A stretch of 64,000 bases of DNA from Alphaproteobacteria bacterium UBA6324 (GTDB lineage Bacteria; Pseudomonadota; Alphaproteobacteria; CAAGCB01; CAG-977): positions 1 to 64,000 of the forward strand of contig DJSW01000009.1 of NCBI GenBank assembly GCA_002439085.1, read 5' to 3'. Below, piece by piece: positions 16,252 through 25,469 of this stretch. The notes beneath the pieces are model-generated. The model saw only the letters and a list, made by a program, of their open reading frames with translations, was not told the DNA's origin and made no database searches. Made by a program: the position numbers and the translations under genes. Numbering within the stretch: position 1 is the first letter of the stretch; each line of letters starts with the position of its first letter.

Positions 16252-16676
16252 AAATTCTGTGGGTGGTCGCCGGCGCGTTGGTGACGCCGGATTATCGGGT
16301 TTTGCTGTCCCGCCGTCCGGCCGGAAAGAACTTGGCCGGTTTTTGGGAATACCCCGGCGGGAAAATCGAATCCGGCGAAACGCCCGAACAGGCGCTTTGC
16401 CGCGAATTGGCCGAGGAATTGCGGCTGGACATTGATCCGCGCGATCTGTCCCCGCTGTCGTTCGCGTCGCACGATTACGACGCTTTCCATCTGGTGATGC
16501 CGCTGTTCGTGTGCCGCAAATGGGCGGGCGAACCCGTCGGCGCCGAAGGGCAGGGCATCGAATTCGTTGACGCGAAAACGGTCGGCGAAGATCCGGAAAA
16601 ACACCCCATGGCGCCCGCCGATGTCGTTTTGTCGGACGCTTTGCGCGCGTGGACGCGGCGGCAAACATCGTTTTAA
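16248..16676 (+). CDS. mutT: Nudix hydrolase, MutT-like
   Basis: 142 residues. The Nudix box is GKIESGETPEQALCREL followed by AEELRL, close to GX5EX7REUXEEXGU, and the protein starts VVAGALVTPDYRVLLSRRPAGKNLAGFWEYPGG, a MutT/8-oxo-dGTP hydrolase-type context. It probably removes oxidised nucleotides from the pool; substrate is inferred from family resemblance only. It overlaps the Memo-AMMECR1 gene by ATGA. Confidence 0.85.
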   Translation: MKILWVVAGALVTPDYRVLLSRRPAGKNLAGFWEYPGGKIESGETPEQALCRELAEELRLDIDPRDLSPLSFASHDYDAFHLVMPLFVCRKWAGEPVGAEGQGIEFVDAKTVGEDPEKHPMAPADVVLSDALRAWTRRQTSF

Positions 16677-16682
16677 AAAAAA

Positions 16683-16711
16683 TTGATTGGCCGTGAACGG
16701 TGGTATATATT
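16683..16711 (+). promoter_or_regulatory. promoter of pgsA
   Basis: TTGATT (16683-16688) and TATATT (16706-16711) with a 17-bp spacer lie about 30 nt before the pgsA start codon. Confidence 0.5.
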
Positions 16712-16742
16712 GTTTAAAACTTTTGATATTCGGATTTGAACA

Positions 16743-17318
16743 ATGACGGAAAAAACTCATTCAACCTTTATGCAAAGACTGCCGAACTATTTGACGTTCA
16801 TGCGTATTCTGGTCATCCCCGGCGTCGTCGCATCGTTTTCGTTCCCCGGAACGGCGGCGGCGTGGATCGGGTGCGGGCTGTTCATCGCGGCGTCTGTCAC
16901 CGATTATTTCGACGGCTATCTGGCGCGCAAGTTCAAAAGCACGTCTTCGTTGGGACGGATTTTCGACCCGATCGCGGACAAACTGCTGGTCGCGGCGACG
17001 TTGCTGATGATGGCGGCTTACGACCGTTTGGGATACACGGGGCTGTGGCCGGCGGTCGTGATTTTGTGCCGCGAAGTGCTGGTTTCCGGATTGCGCGAGT
17101 TTTTGGCCGAAATCCGGATCGGTCTGCCGGTCACGCGGTTGGCGAAATGGAAAACCGGTATTCAGATGACGGCGATTCCGATGCTGATGGTCGCCGATTT
17201 TTCGCCGTGGTTTTGCTATTTCGGCGAAGTCGGCGAAGTGCTGATCTGGGTGGCCGCGTTGCTGACCGTGATCACGGGGTACGATTACCTGCGCGCCGGT
17301 TTGAAACATTTGGATTGA
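16743..17318 (+). CDS. pgsA: CDP-diacylglycerol-glycerol-3-phosphate 3-phosphatidyltransferase
   Basis: 191 residues with about four membrane segments. The CDP-alcohol phosphotransferase motif DG(x)2AR(x)8G(x)3D(x)3D is complete within DYFDGYLARKFKSTSSLG and FDPIADK (residues 54-79). Starting with LPNYLTFMRILVIP, it is a standard PgsA. It makes phosphatidylglycerol phosphate at the inner membrane, the committed step to phosphatidylglycerol and cardiolipin. It stands alone, bounded by a terminator at 17337. Confidence 0.95.
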   Translation: MTEKTHSTFMQRLPNYLTFMRILVIPGVVASFSFPGTAAAWIGCGLFIAASVTDYFDGYLARKFKSTSSLGRIFDPIADKLLVAATLLMMAAYDRLGYTGLWPAVVILCREVLVSGLREFLAEIRIGLPVTRLAKWKTGIQMTAIPMLMVADFSPWFCYFGEVGEVLIWVAALLTVITGYDYLRAGLKHLD

Positions 17319-17336
17319 TTTTGCTCATCCTTTAAA

Positions 17337-17360
17337 AAAAAGCCCCGAAAGGGGCTTTTT
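17337..17360. terminator. bidirectional terminator between pgsA and murJ
   Basis: AAAAAGCCCC (17337-17346), loop GAAA, GGGGCTTTTT (17351-17360): a 10-bp symmetrical stem with a GNRA-type tetraloop, serving the convergent pgsA and murJ transcripts. Confidence 0.85.
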
Positions 17361-18953
17361 CTATGCCTTTTTGCGTTTCAGCCGGTTTTTCAGCATTTGC
17401 AGATCGACGCCGCCGGAAACCAGAACGCAAACGGTGAAAACAATACCGCCCGTCGCGATCAACGCCGCCAGCGTGCCGAATTTGATCAACGCGTCGCCGT
17501 GCGTCCAATCAGGGAACGCGACATCCGCCCGTCCGTTCAATCCGTAAACGACCGCCGTCATCACCGCGCCGGACAGAATGATAGAGCGCGCGCGCCGCCA
17601 AAACAGGGCGTCCGTTTGATGCAGGCGTTTCCTTTTGATCCGCCACACGTATTGGGCGACGTTGATCCACGCGACAATTCCCGTCGCCAGCGCGATGCCG
17701 ACATAGCCGAACGCGGGCAGGAAAGCGGCGCACAGCCCGACATACAACCCCAACGCCCACGCGGCGATGCGCACGGGCGTGACGGTGTCGCCGCGCGCGT
17801 AAAACACGGGGGCGAGCGTTTTTGTCAGGATGTAGGCGGGCAATCCGGCGGCGTAGGCGCACAGGGCGACGGCGGTTTTCGCGGTGGCCGTCGCGTCGAA
17901 CGCGCCGCGTTCAAACAAAACGGCGATGACCGGTTCGGACAGCACGATCAGCCCCGCCATGGACGGCACGGACGCCAGCAGGGCGAATTCCAGCGCGCGG
18001 TTCAAACTGCGGCGCGCCTGATCCGTTTCGCCGGATTTCAGCTGACGGGTCAAAATGGGCAGCAAAGCCGTGCCGATCGCCGCGCCGATGATGCCGACGG
18101 GCAGCTGGTACAGCCGGTTGGCGTAATACAGCCACGACACCGCGCCGGTCGTCAGAAATGACACGAACAGCGTGTCCAAAAACAGGTTGATCTGGTAAAT
18201 CCCCGATCCGAAAACCCCCGGCAGGATGCGCTTCATCAACAATCGCAATTCGTCGGATCTGTTTTTCAAAACGCTTGACACGCCGCGCAGCCCCAACGGC
18301 ACGCCCGCGCGCCGCGTGTGCCAGACCAGCCAGACCAGCTGGAACACGCCGGCCGCGGTGACGCCGGCGGACAGCGCATAGCCGTAATTTCCGCCGAACA
18401 GCGGCGTGAACGCGAACAACGCGGCGATCATGGTCACGTTCAATAAAACGGGGGTCAGCGCGGCGGCGGCGAACCGTCCCATCGAATTTAAAACGCCGCT
18501 TTGCAATGAATTCAGCGACACCAGCAGCAAATAGGGGAATGTGATGCGCGACATGACGACGGCCGCGTCGAATTTCGCGGGTTCTTCAATGAATCCGGGG
18601 GCTTGGATCATGATGAACAGGGGCATGGCGGCTTCGGCGACGGCGGTGAACGCCAGCACGATGTAGAACAGGGCGGAAAAGGCCTCTTCGGCGAACCGGC
18701 GGGCGGCTTCGCGTCCTTTGGATTCCAGCTGTTCGGAAAACAGCGGGACGAAAGCGACGTTGAACGCCCCTTCGGCAAACAGGCTGCGGAACAGGTTGGG
18801 CAGTTTGAACGCGACGAAAAACGCGTCGGCGACCATGCCCGCGCCCAAAAAGTTCGCGATCAGCAAATCGCGGACGAAACCCAGCACGCGGCTGACCATC
18901 GTCCAGCCGCCGACCGTCAGAATAGATTTAATGACCGAAAGGGGAGCTGCCAT
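17361..18953 (-). CDS. murJ: lipid II flippase MurJ
   Basis: 530 residues, the family length, with about 13-14 hydrophobic segments. Diagnostic MurJ stretches are SRVLGFVRDLLIANFLGAG, ADAFFVAFKLPNLFRSLFAEGAFNVAFVPLF and LPVGIIGAAIGTALLPILTRQ. The arginines in RVLGFVRD correspond to residues needed for flipping. It moves lipid II across the inner membrane for peptidoglycan synthesis. Its start lies 26 nt inside the end of glnD. The glnD-murJ pair is common in Alphaproteobacteria. Confidence 0.96.
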   Translation of the reverse strand: MAAPLSVIKSILTVGGWTMVSRVLGFVRDLLIANFLGAGMVADAFFVAFKLPNLFRSLFAEGAFNVAFVPLFSEQLESKGREAARRFAEEAFSALFYIVLAFTAVAEAAMPLFIMIQAPGFIEEPAKFDAAVVMSRITFPYLLLVSLNSLQSGVLNSMGRFAAAALTPVLLNVTMIAALFAFTPLFGGNYGYALSAGVTAAGVFQLVWLVWHTRRAGVPLGLRGVSSVLKNRSDELRLLMKRILPGVFGSGIYQINLFLDTLFVSFLTTGAVSWLYYANRLYQLPVGIIGAAIGTALLPILTRQLKSGETDQARRSLNRALEFALLASVPSMAGLIVLSEPVIAVLFERGAFDATATAKTAVALCAYAAGLPAYILTKTLAPVFYARGDTVTPVRIAAWALGLYVGLCAAFLPAFGYVGIALATGIVAWINVAQYVWRIKRKRLHQTDALFWRRARSIILSGAVMTAVVYGLNGRADVAFPDWTHGDALIKFGTLAALIATGGIVFTVCVLVSGGVDLQMLKNRLKRKKA

Positions 18954-21432
18954 TGATTGTGTCCAGTAAAGCTGTTTTGATTTGTTGAATTTTATCGTCG
19001 CCGGTGATTTTTCCGCCGTCGCCGCCGGTGACGTAGAACACGTCCACGATGCGCGAACCGTAGGTGTAAACGTGCGCCGAAACGATGTTCAGGTTCAGTT
19101 TCGTCATCGTGTGCGTGACGGCGTGCAGAAAACCGACGCAGTCCGTGCCGTTGATTTCGATCAGTGTGCAGGAATCCGACGCGGCGTTGTTGATGAACAC
19201 GCGCGGCGGACACCACAGCATGGCGGCGGCGGGCGTTTTTTCGCGCTTCATCCGCAATTTCAATTCGATTCCGGCTTGGTCGGCAAATTGGATGCCGTTG
19301 ATCAGGCGCGCGATTTTCTTTTCGGAATCCAGCGGCTTTTTTTCGTTCAAGAGGTTTGTTTCCTGAATCAGAAACGTGTCCAGAGCCATGCCGTTTTCCA
19401 ATGTCGCGATTTGCGCTTCGACGACGGAAACGTCCTCCAACGCCATGGCGCCCGTGATTTCGGCGAACAGCCCGTCGTGGTCGGGGGCGAGGACGATGAA
19501 TTCCGTCACGCACCGTTCCGGATCGGTCGTCACGGAAAAGGCGTACTGCCCCTCCGCCGCCCGCGCCGCCAATTCCGCCTGCGCGGGGGTCAATCCGCGC
19601 GCCCGCGCGCCAGCTCCCTGCATTTTTTCCAAAGCGAACGTGTATAAATCGGTCAGCAGCTTCGCCTTGAACGAATTCCACACGTTCGGGCCGACGGCCT
19701 TGATGTCCGCGGCGGTCAGCGCGTACAGCAACTTCAGCCGTTCGGGGCTTTGGACGACGGCGACAAAGTCGGCGACGGTTTTCGGGTCGAAAATGTCGCG
19801 GCGGAAAGCGGTTTGGCTCATCATCAAATGATGCCCGACCAGCCAGACCAGCGTTTCGCTGTCGTTCTTGTCCAACTCCAGATCGGCGGCGATTTTTTCG
19901 GTCAGCTCCGCGCCTTTGGCGGCGTGTTCGCCCCCCAATCCTTTGCCGATGTCGTGCAGCAGCGCGCCCAGATACAGGACAAGCCGCGATTCCGGCATCC
20001 TTTCCGGCTCCGTTTGCGCCAGACAGCCGATCGTTTTCAACGTGTGTTCGTCGGTCGTGTAAACGTGGTACAGGTCGAATTGGACTTGGGCGACGATGTT
20101 TTGAAATTCGGGGATCAGGCATCCCAACACGCCCGTTTCCGTCATTTGGCGCAGCGCGGTTTCCGGATTGTCCGACAGCAGTATCTCGAACAGCGCGCGG
20201 CGGGCTTCGGGTGTTTTGCGGATCCGCCGCACCAGCTTCGCGTTGTCGGCGATCAGCTGCAACGCGCGCGGATTCAGCGATTTTCCCAACCGTTGACGCC
20301 AGACGAACGCCTGCAGCAACGCTTGCGGATTTTCGTTGAAATGCAGGTGGTCTTTGAATGCGATGCGGTCGTTGATCAGATAAAAGTCGGTCGTTTCGGG
20401 CAGGGCGGCGACGGTGTTCGCCCCTTTTAACGCGTCCGTGATCGCGACGATGATCTGTCCCGACAGTTCGCCGACCGTTTTGCAGATCAGGTAGTAATGC
20501 TTCATAAACCGTTCGACGGCGGCCTGTCCCGTGCGGCCGAAATACCCCATCCGTTCCGCGATGCGTTTTTGCGCGTCGAACGTCAGGATGTCGCCCGCCC
20601 TGCCGTTTAAAAAATGCAGGTGACACCGGACGGTCGCCAGAAAACGGTGCGCTTTCAAAAATTTGTGACAGGCGACGGGGCTCAGGACGCCCAGCGGGAT
20701 CAAATCGGGCATATCGGTGATGCCGTACAGGTATTTCGCCAGCCAGAACAGCAGGTGCAGGTCGCGCAGGCCGCCGCGCCCCTCTTTGACGTTGGGTTCC
20801 AGCATATATTTCGATTGCCCCATGCGCCGGTACCGGCGCGCGCGTTCGCCCAGCTTCGCATCGACAAAACCGCGGCCGCCGTCGGTTGCGCGCATTGTTT
20901 CATAGCGGGTGCAAAAATCGTCGAACACGCTTTGATCGCCCCAAACCATCCGGCTTTCCAGCAAATTCGTGCGGATGCTGGCGTCGCGGGCGGCCTGTTC
21001 CATACATTCGGCGGGCGTGCGCGCGGACGCGCCGACCTTCATTCCCGCGTCCCACAGCAGCGAAGTCATGAACGCGATCATTTCCTTGTTTTCCGACGTT
21101 TCGGCGTTGAACAGGAACAAAACGTCCACGTCCGAATACGGGGCGAGTTCGCGCCGGCCGTACCCGCCCACGGCGGCCAGAGCCATTTTGTTTCCGGCGT
21201 TCGGAAAAACGTCGCGGTTCAGGAAATCCATGGTTTCCGCCAACATGGAATCCAACCGGCCGGCGTTCAGGAACATGGCCTCCAGTCCGCTGTTCTGCGG
21301 CGCGTTCAACGCCCGTTCCATATCGGCCAACGCCGCCGCGCGGTTTTGTTTCAGCAGCGAAACGACGGCCTGTTTCCGGTCAACGCCGCCGGTTTCGCGC
21401 CACGCCCGTTCCAAATCGGATGCCAACGTCAT
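18928..21432 (-). CDS. glnD: [protein-PII] uridylyltransferase / uridylyl-removing enzyme
   Basis: 834 residues from ATG 21432, which overlaps the mutS stop by 4 nt; a longer open frame upstream lies inside mutS and is not used. The nucleotidyltransferase site GGYGRRELAPYSDVD (about 89-103), the HD hydrolase motif LLHDIGKGLGGEHAAKG (mid-protein) and two C-terminal ACT regions (SVVEAQIATLENG; SAHVYTYGSRIVDVFYVTG) are all intact. It uridylylates or de-uridylylates PII according to glutamine level, controlling nitrogen assimilation. Confidence 0.96.
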   Translation of the reverse strand: MTLASDLERAWRETGGVDRKQAVVSLLKQNRAAALADMERALNAPQNSGLEAMFLNAGRLDSMLAETMDFLNRDVFPNAGNKMALAAVGGYGRRELAPYSDVDVLFLFNAETSENKEMIAFMTSLLWDAGMKVGASARTPAECMEQAARDASIRTNLLESRMVWGDQSVFDDFCTRYETMRATDGGRGFVDAKLGERARRYRRMGQSKYMLEPNVKEGRGGLRDLHLLFWLAKYLYGITDMPDLIPLGVLSPVACHKFLKAHRFLATVRCHLHFLNGRAGDILTFDAQKRIAERMGYFGRTGQAAVERFMKHYYLICKTVGELSGQIIVAITDALKGANTVAALPETTDFYLINDRIAFKDHLHFNENPQALLQAFVWRQRLGKSLNPRALQLIADNAKLVRRIRKTPEARRALFEILLSDNPETALRQMTETGVLGCLIPEFQNIVAQVQFDLYHVYTTDEHTLKTIGCLAQTEPERMPESRLVLYLGALLHDIGKGLGGEHAAKGAELTEKIAADLELDKNDSETLVWLVGHHLMMSQTAFRRDIFDPKTVADFVAVVQSPERLKLLYALTAADIKAVGPNVWNSFKAKLLTDLYTFALEKMQGAGARARGLTPAQAELAARAAEGQYAFSVTTDPERCVTEFIVLAPDHDGLFAEITGAMALEDVSVVEAQIATLENGMALDTFLIQETNLLNEKKPLDSEKKIARLINGIQFADQAGIELKLRMKREKTPAAAMLWCPPRVFINNAASDSCTLIEINGTDCVGFLHAVTHTMTKLNLNIVSAHVYTYGSRIVDVFYVTGGDGGKITGDDKIQQIKTALLDTINGSSPFGH

Positions 21433-24146
21433 TTTTGCTGTTCCGCCAGTTGTTTCAAACGGTAGAGTTCCTCCAACGCCTCGCGCGGGGTCAGGTTGTC
21501 GGGCTGGATTTTTTTCAACGCCTCGACGGCGGGAGAGGGCGCGGCGCTTTGTTCCGCCGCCTGTTGTTCCGTGTCGGCCTTTTTCTTGACCAAAGCGAAC
21601 AGCGGCAGATCGTTCATAAAGTTGACCTCGTAAGACCCCTGCTTTTCCATTTGCGCCAAAACCTGTTTCGCGCGCGCGATGACGGCGGGGGGCAATCCGG
21701 CCAGCTTGCCGACGTGGATGCCGTAGGAACGGTCGGCGGTGCCTTTGACGACTTCGTGCAAAAACACGACGTTGCCTTTCCATTCCTTGATGCGCATCGT
21801 GTAAAGCGACAGGTGCGCCAGCATTTCCGACAACGCCGTCAATTCGTGGTAATGCGTCGCGAACAGGGCGCGCGATTTGTTCACGTCGTGCAGGTGTTCG
21901 ACCACCGCCCATGCGATCGACAGCCCGTCGAACGTCGCCGTGCCGCGCCCGATTTCATCCAGAATGACCAGCGATTTTTCGGTGGCTTGATTCAAAATGG
22001 CGGCGGTTTCGATCATTTCGACCATGAACGTCGAACGCCCGCGCGCCAAATCGTCCGCCGCGCCGACGCGGGAAAACACTTTGTCAACGACGCCGATCCG
22101 CGCCGATTGCGCGGGAACGAAGCATCCCGCCTGCGCCAGAATGGCGATCAGCGCGTTTTGACGCAGGAAAGTGCTTTTGCCCGCCATGTTCGGCCCCGTG
22201 ATCAGCCACAGCCGCCCGTCTTTGGTTTCCGGATTGCCCAAACGGCAGTCGTTGGTGACGAAATCCGTTTCGTGGCGCGCGCGCATGGTCTGTTCGACGA
22301 CGGGGTGGCGGCCTTTGACAATGTCGAACGCCAGACTGTCGTCCAGCACGGGGCGGCAATAGCCGTTTTCCTCCGCCGCCTGCGCCAACCCCGCCGCCGT
22401 GTCCAGCATGGCCAGCACTTCGGCGTTTCGGGCGATCGCCGCCGCCTTGTCCATCACGCGGGCGACCAGATCGGAAAACAGGTTCAGTTCCAGAACCAAC
22501 GCCTTTTCCGCCGCGCCTTTCAGCTTGTTTTCCAGCTGCGACAGTTCGACCGTCGTAAAGCGAACGGCGTTCGCCATGGTCTGGCGGTGCATGAAAACGG
22601 ATTTGCCGTCGCGCGCGTCGTCCAGCATTTTCTGCGCGTTTTTGGCCGACACTTCGATGTAATAGCCCAAAATGTTGTTGTGCGCGATTTTTAACGCGGG
22701 AACGCCGGCGATTTCGACGTATTTTTCCTGCAACTCGGCGATCGTTTGGCGGCTTTGGTCGCGCAGGCGTTTCGTTTCGTCCAGCTCCGCGCTGTACATC
22801 GGGGCGATGAACCCGCCGTCGCGCGCCATCAACGGCAAATCGTCGGCCAAAGCGCGGCACAGCGTTTCCGTCAGGCCGTCCAGATCGTCCAGCGATTTCA
22901 AACATTCCTTGACCGCGGGCGGCATCCCCATTTCGGAAACCATGGACGTTTTCAGATCCGGAATCTGTTTCAGCGTGTCGCGGATCGCGGCCAGATCGCG
23001 CGGCCCCCCGCGCCCCAGCGACAACCGCGCCAACGCCCGTTCCATGTCCGGACATTCGGCCAGCCGGTCGCGCACCGTCGCGCGGATCAACGGGTTTTTC
23101 ACGAAAAAGTCAACCCTGTCCAACCGTTTGTCGATCGCGGCGACATCGGTCAGCGGCGCGGCCAGATACCGCGACAACAACCGCGCCCCCGCTCCCGTCA
23201 CCGTGCGGTCGATGCTGGAAAACAGGGTCGCGCCCTTTTCTTCGCACAAGGAATGGAACAGTTCCAGATTGCGCCGCGTCGCCGCGTCGATTTCCATCAA
23301 CCGGCCGGATGTCAGGTGCTTTAACGGGTTCAGCCGCGGCATCTGCCCCTTTTGCGTCAACTCGATGTAATCAACCAGCGCGCCCGCCGCGCCCAGTTCG
23401 CTTTTGTTGAACCGGCCAAACGCGTCCAGCGTCGCGACGCCGAACAGCTTTTCCAATCGCTTTTCGCCGTTTTCGGGGGAAAAGCGAACGGCCGGCAAAG
23501 GGGTCAGCAGACGCTTGTATTCGTTGAACAGCTCGAAAAACTCCGGCGTTTGCAGAATCTTGTCGGAAATGATGATTTCCTTGGGTTCCAGACGGGAAAT
23601 CCCCGCCGCCAGCACCGCGGGTTTGCCGTCGGGCAAGGTTTGCACCGCGAAATCGCCCGTTGACACGTCCGTCCACGCCATGCCGATGCCGTCCGGCGTC
23701 CGCGTCAACGCCAGCAGATAGTTGCACGACCGCGGTTCCAGAATGTTGTCCTCGGTCAGGGTTCCGGGGGTGATCAGGCGGATGACTTCGCGTTTGACCA
23801 GCGTTGACGCGCCGCGTTCCTTACGCGCTTGGGCGGGATCCTCCATCTGTTCGCAAATCGCGACCTTGAACCCTTTTTTGATCAGGCGGGACAGATAGAT
23901 TTCGTGGGAATGAACGGGAACGCCGCACATGGGGATGTCCTGCCCCTTTTCCCGTCCGCGTTTGGTCAGGACGATGTCCAAAGCGGCCGAAGCCTGTATC
24001 GCGTCGTCGAAAAACATTTCGTAAAAATCGCCCATGCGGTAAAACAGCAGGTAGCCTTCGTTTTGCCGTTTGATTTCAAGGTACTGTTCCATCATCGGCG
24101 TCGATTTTTGCGAAACGTCCGTCCTTTCGTCGATAGTCTGATTCAT
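21429..24146 (-). CDS. mutS: DNA mismatch repair protein MutS
   Basis: 905 residues from ATG 24146 (an in-frame GTG at 24155 is less likely). The mismatch-recognition domain retains LLFYRMGDFYEMFFDDA (the Phe-x-Glu wedge is F-Y-E). The ATPase has Walker A ITGPNMAGKSTFLRQ, VFSRVGAADDLARGRSTFMVEM, Walker B LVILDEIGRGTATFDG and ATHYHELT. A C-terminal tail with PDNLTPREALEELYRLKQL is normal. It recognises mispairs and recruits MutL, which is not in this window. Confidence 0.97.
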   Translation of the reverse strand: MNQTIDERTDVSQKSTPMMEQYLEIKRQNEGYLLFYRMGDFYEMFFDDAIQASAALDIVLTKRGREKGQDIPMCGVPVHSHEIYLSRLIKKGFKVAICEQMEDPAQARKERGASTLVKREVIRLITPGTLTEDNILEPRSCNYLLALTRTPDGIGMAWTDVSTGDFAVQTLPDGKPAVLAAGISRLEPKEIIISDKILQTPEFFELFNEYKRLLTPLPAVRFSPENGEKRLEKLFGVATLDAFGRFNKSELGAAGALVDYIELTQKGQMPRLNPLKHLTSGRLMEIDAATRRNLELFHSLCEEKGATLFSSIDRTVTGAGARLLSRYLAAPLTDVAAIDKRLDRVDFFVKNPLIRATVRDRLAECPDMERALARLSLGRGGPRDLAAIRDTLKQIPDLKTSMVSEMGMPPAVKECLKSLDDLDGLTETLCRALADDLPLMARDGGFIAPMYSAELDETKRLRDQSRQTIAELQEKYVEIAGVPALKIAHNNILGYYIEVSAKNAQKMLDDARDGKSVFMHRQTMANAVRFTTVELSQLENKLKGAAEKALVLELNLFSDLVARVMDKAAAIARNAEVLAMLDTAAGLAQAAEENGYCRPVLDDSLAFDIVKGRHPVVEQTMRARHETDFVTNDCRLGNPETKDGRLWLITGPNMAGKSTFLRQNALIAILAQAGCFVPAQSARIGVVDKVFSRVGAADDLARGRSTFMVEMIETAAILNQATEKSLVILDEIGRGTATFDGLSIAWAVVEHLHDVNKSRALFATHYHELTALSEMLAHLSLYTMRIKEWKGNVVFLHEVVKGTADRSYGIHVGKLAGLPPAVIARAKQVLAQMEKQGSYEVNFMNDLPLFALVKKKADTEQQAAEQSAAPSPAVEALKKIQPDNLTPREALEELYRLKQLAEQQK

Positions 24147-24221
24147 GGCATTCACTTCTTTGTTTATTTGTGGTATGGGTAATATATCTTTTTTTCACCC
24201 TTTGATAAAGACTTGAAACAC

Positions 24222-25460
24222 ATGACGGAAAACAAAAATTCTTTGGAAATCGAATCGCTGAAACTGCACGAATCGGGACGCGCCGGAAAAATCCAGATCG
24301 TCCCCACGAAACCGTTGGAAACCAAGCGGGATCTGGCTTTGGCCTATTCCCCCGGCGTCGCCGCGCCGTGTCTGGAAATCGAAAAGAATCCGGACGACGC
24401 GTTCCGCTATACGGCCAAAGGAAATCTGGTCGCCGTCATGTCGAACGGGACGGCTGTTTTGGGGCTGGGCGACATTGGTGCGCTGGCGTCGAAACCCGTG
24501 ATGGAAGGCAAGGCCGTGTTGTTCAAACGCTTCGCCGACGTGGATGCGATCGACATCGAAATCGATTCGCGCGATCCCGAAAAAGTCGTCGAAACTGCCG
24601 CGATGATCGGCAACGGATTCGGCGGGATCAATCTGGAGGATATTAAAGCCCCCGAATGTTTTTACATTGAAACGGAGCTGAAAAAACGCCTGAACATCCC
24701 CGTGTTCCACGACGATCAGCACGGAACGGCGGTCGTCGTCGCGGCGGGGCTGGTCAACGGGCTGGAACTGACGGGCAAGAAAATCGACGAAATCAAGCTG
24801 GTCGTGAACGGCGCGGGGGCGGCCGCGATCGCTTGCACGTCGCTGCTGCGGTCGATGGGCGTCAAAAACATCACGATGTGCGATTCCAAAGGCGTGATTT
24901 ACAAAGGGCGCACGGCGGGCATGAACCCGTACAAGGAACAATTCGCAGCCGAAACGGACGCCCGCACGCTGGCCGACGCGGTCAAAGGCGCGGACGTGTT
25001 TCTGGGATTGTCGGTCAAAGGCGCGCTGACGGCCGAAATGGTCAAAACGATGGCCGGATCGCCGATGATTTTCGCGCTGGCCAACCCGAATCCCGAAATC
25101 ACGCCGGACGACGCGTTCGCCGCCGCGCCCGACGCGATCGTGGCGACGGGGCGGTCGGATTACCCGAACCAGATCAACAACGTTCTGGGATTCCCCTATA
25201 TCTTCCGCGGCGCGCTGGATGTCCGCGCCAGCCAAATCAACGAGGAAATGAAGCAGGCCGCGGCGCGGGCGTTGGCGGAACTGGCGCGCGCGGGCGGTTT
25301 GTCAAAGGACGCGATCATTCCGTCGCCGTTCGATCCGGCTTTGATCGAAACGGTCGCCCCCGCGGTGGCCAAAGCCGCCTGCGACACGGGCGTGGCGCGC
25401 AAACCGGTGACGGATTGGGACGCCTATCGCAACCGTTTGCGCGGATTGGTCAAAAAATAG
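24222..25460 (+). CDS. NAD(P)-dependent malic enzyme, short form
   Basis: 412 residues from ATG 24222 (an upstream in-frame TTG at 24213 is not needed). It shows LALAYSPGVAAPCLEI, TNGTAVLGLGDIGALAxKPVMEGKAVLFK-type core, VFHDDQHGTAVVVAAGL, VVNGAGAAAIA (NAD(P) fold) and FALANPNPEI. It lacks the C-terminal phosphotransacetylase-like domain of MaeB (about 750 residues). It decarboxylates malate to pyruvate. The kinase gene follows 9 nt later. Cofactor preference cannot be read safely. Confidence 0.92.
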   Translation: MTENKNSLEIESLKLHESGRAGKIQIVPTKPLETKRDLALAYSPGVAAPCLEIEKNPDDAFRYTAKGNLVAVMSNGTAVLGLGDIGALASKPVMEGKAVLFKRFADVDAIDIEIDSRDPEKVVETAAMIGNGFGGINLEDIKAPECFYIETELKKRLNIPVFHDDQHGTAVVVAAGLVNGLELTGKKIDEIKLVVNGAGAAAIACTSLLRSMGVKNITMCDSKGVIYKGRTAGMNPYKEQFAAETDARTLADAVKGADVFLGLSVKGALTAEMVKTMAGSPMIFALANPNPEITPDDAFAAAPDAIVATGRSDYPNQINNVLGFPYIFRGALDVRASQINEEMKQAAARALAELARAGGLSKDAIIPSPFDPALIETVAPAVAKAACDTGVARKPVTDWDAYRNRLRGLVKK

Positions 25461-25469
25461 GACGATGCT

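Noticed and set aside
21433..21912. N-terminal extension of GlnD upstream of 21432
   Set aside because: The extension lies inside mutS in another frame and is Arg-rich. ATG 21432 forms a normal 4-nt overlap with the mutS stop and gives the family length.
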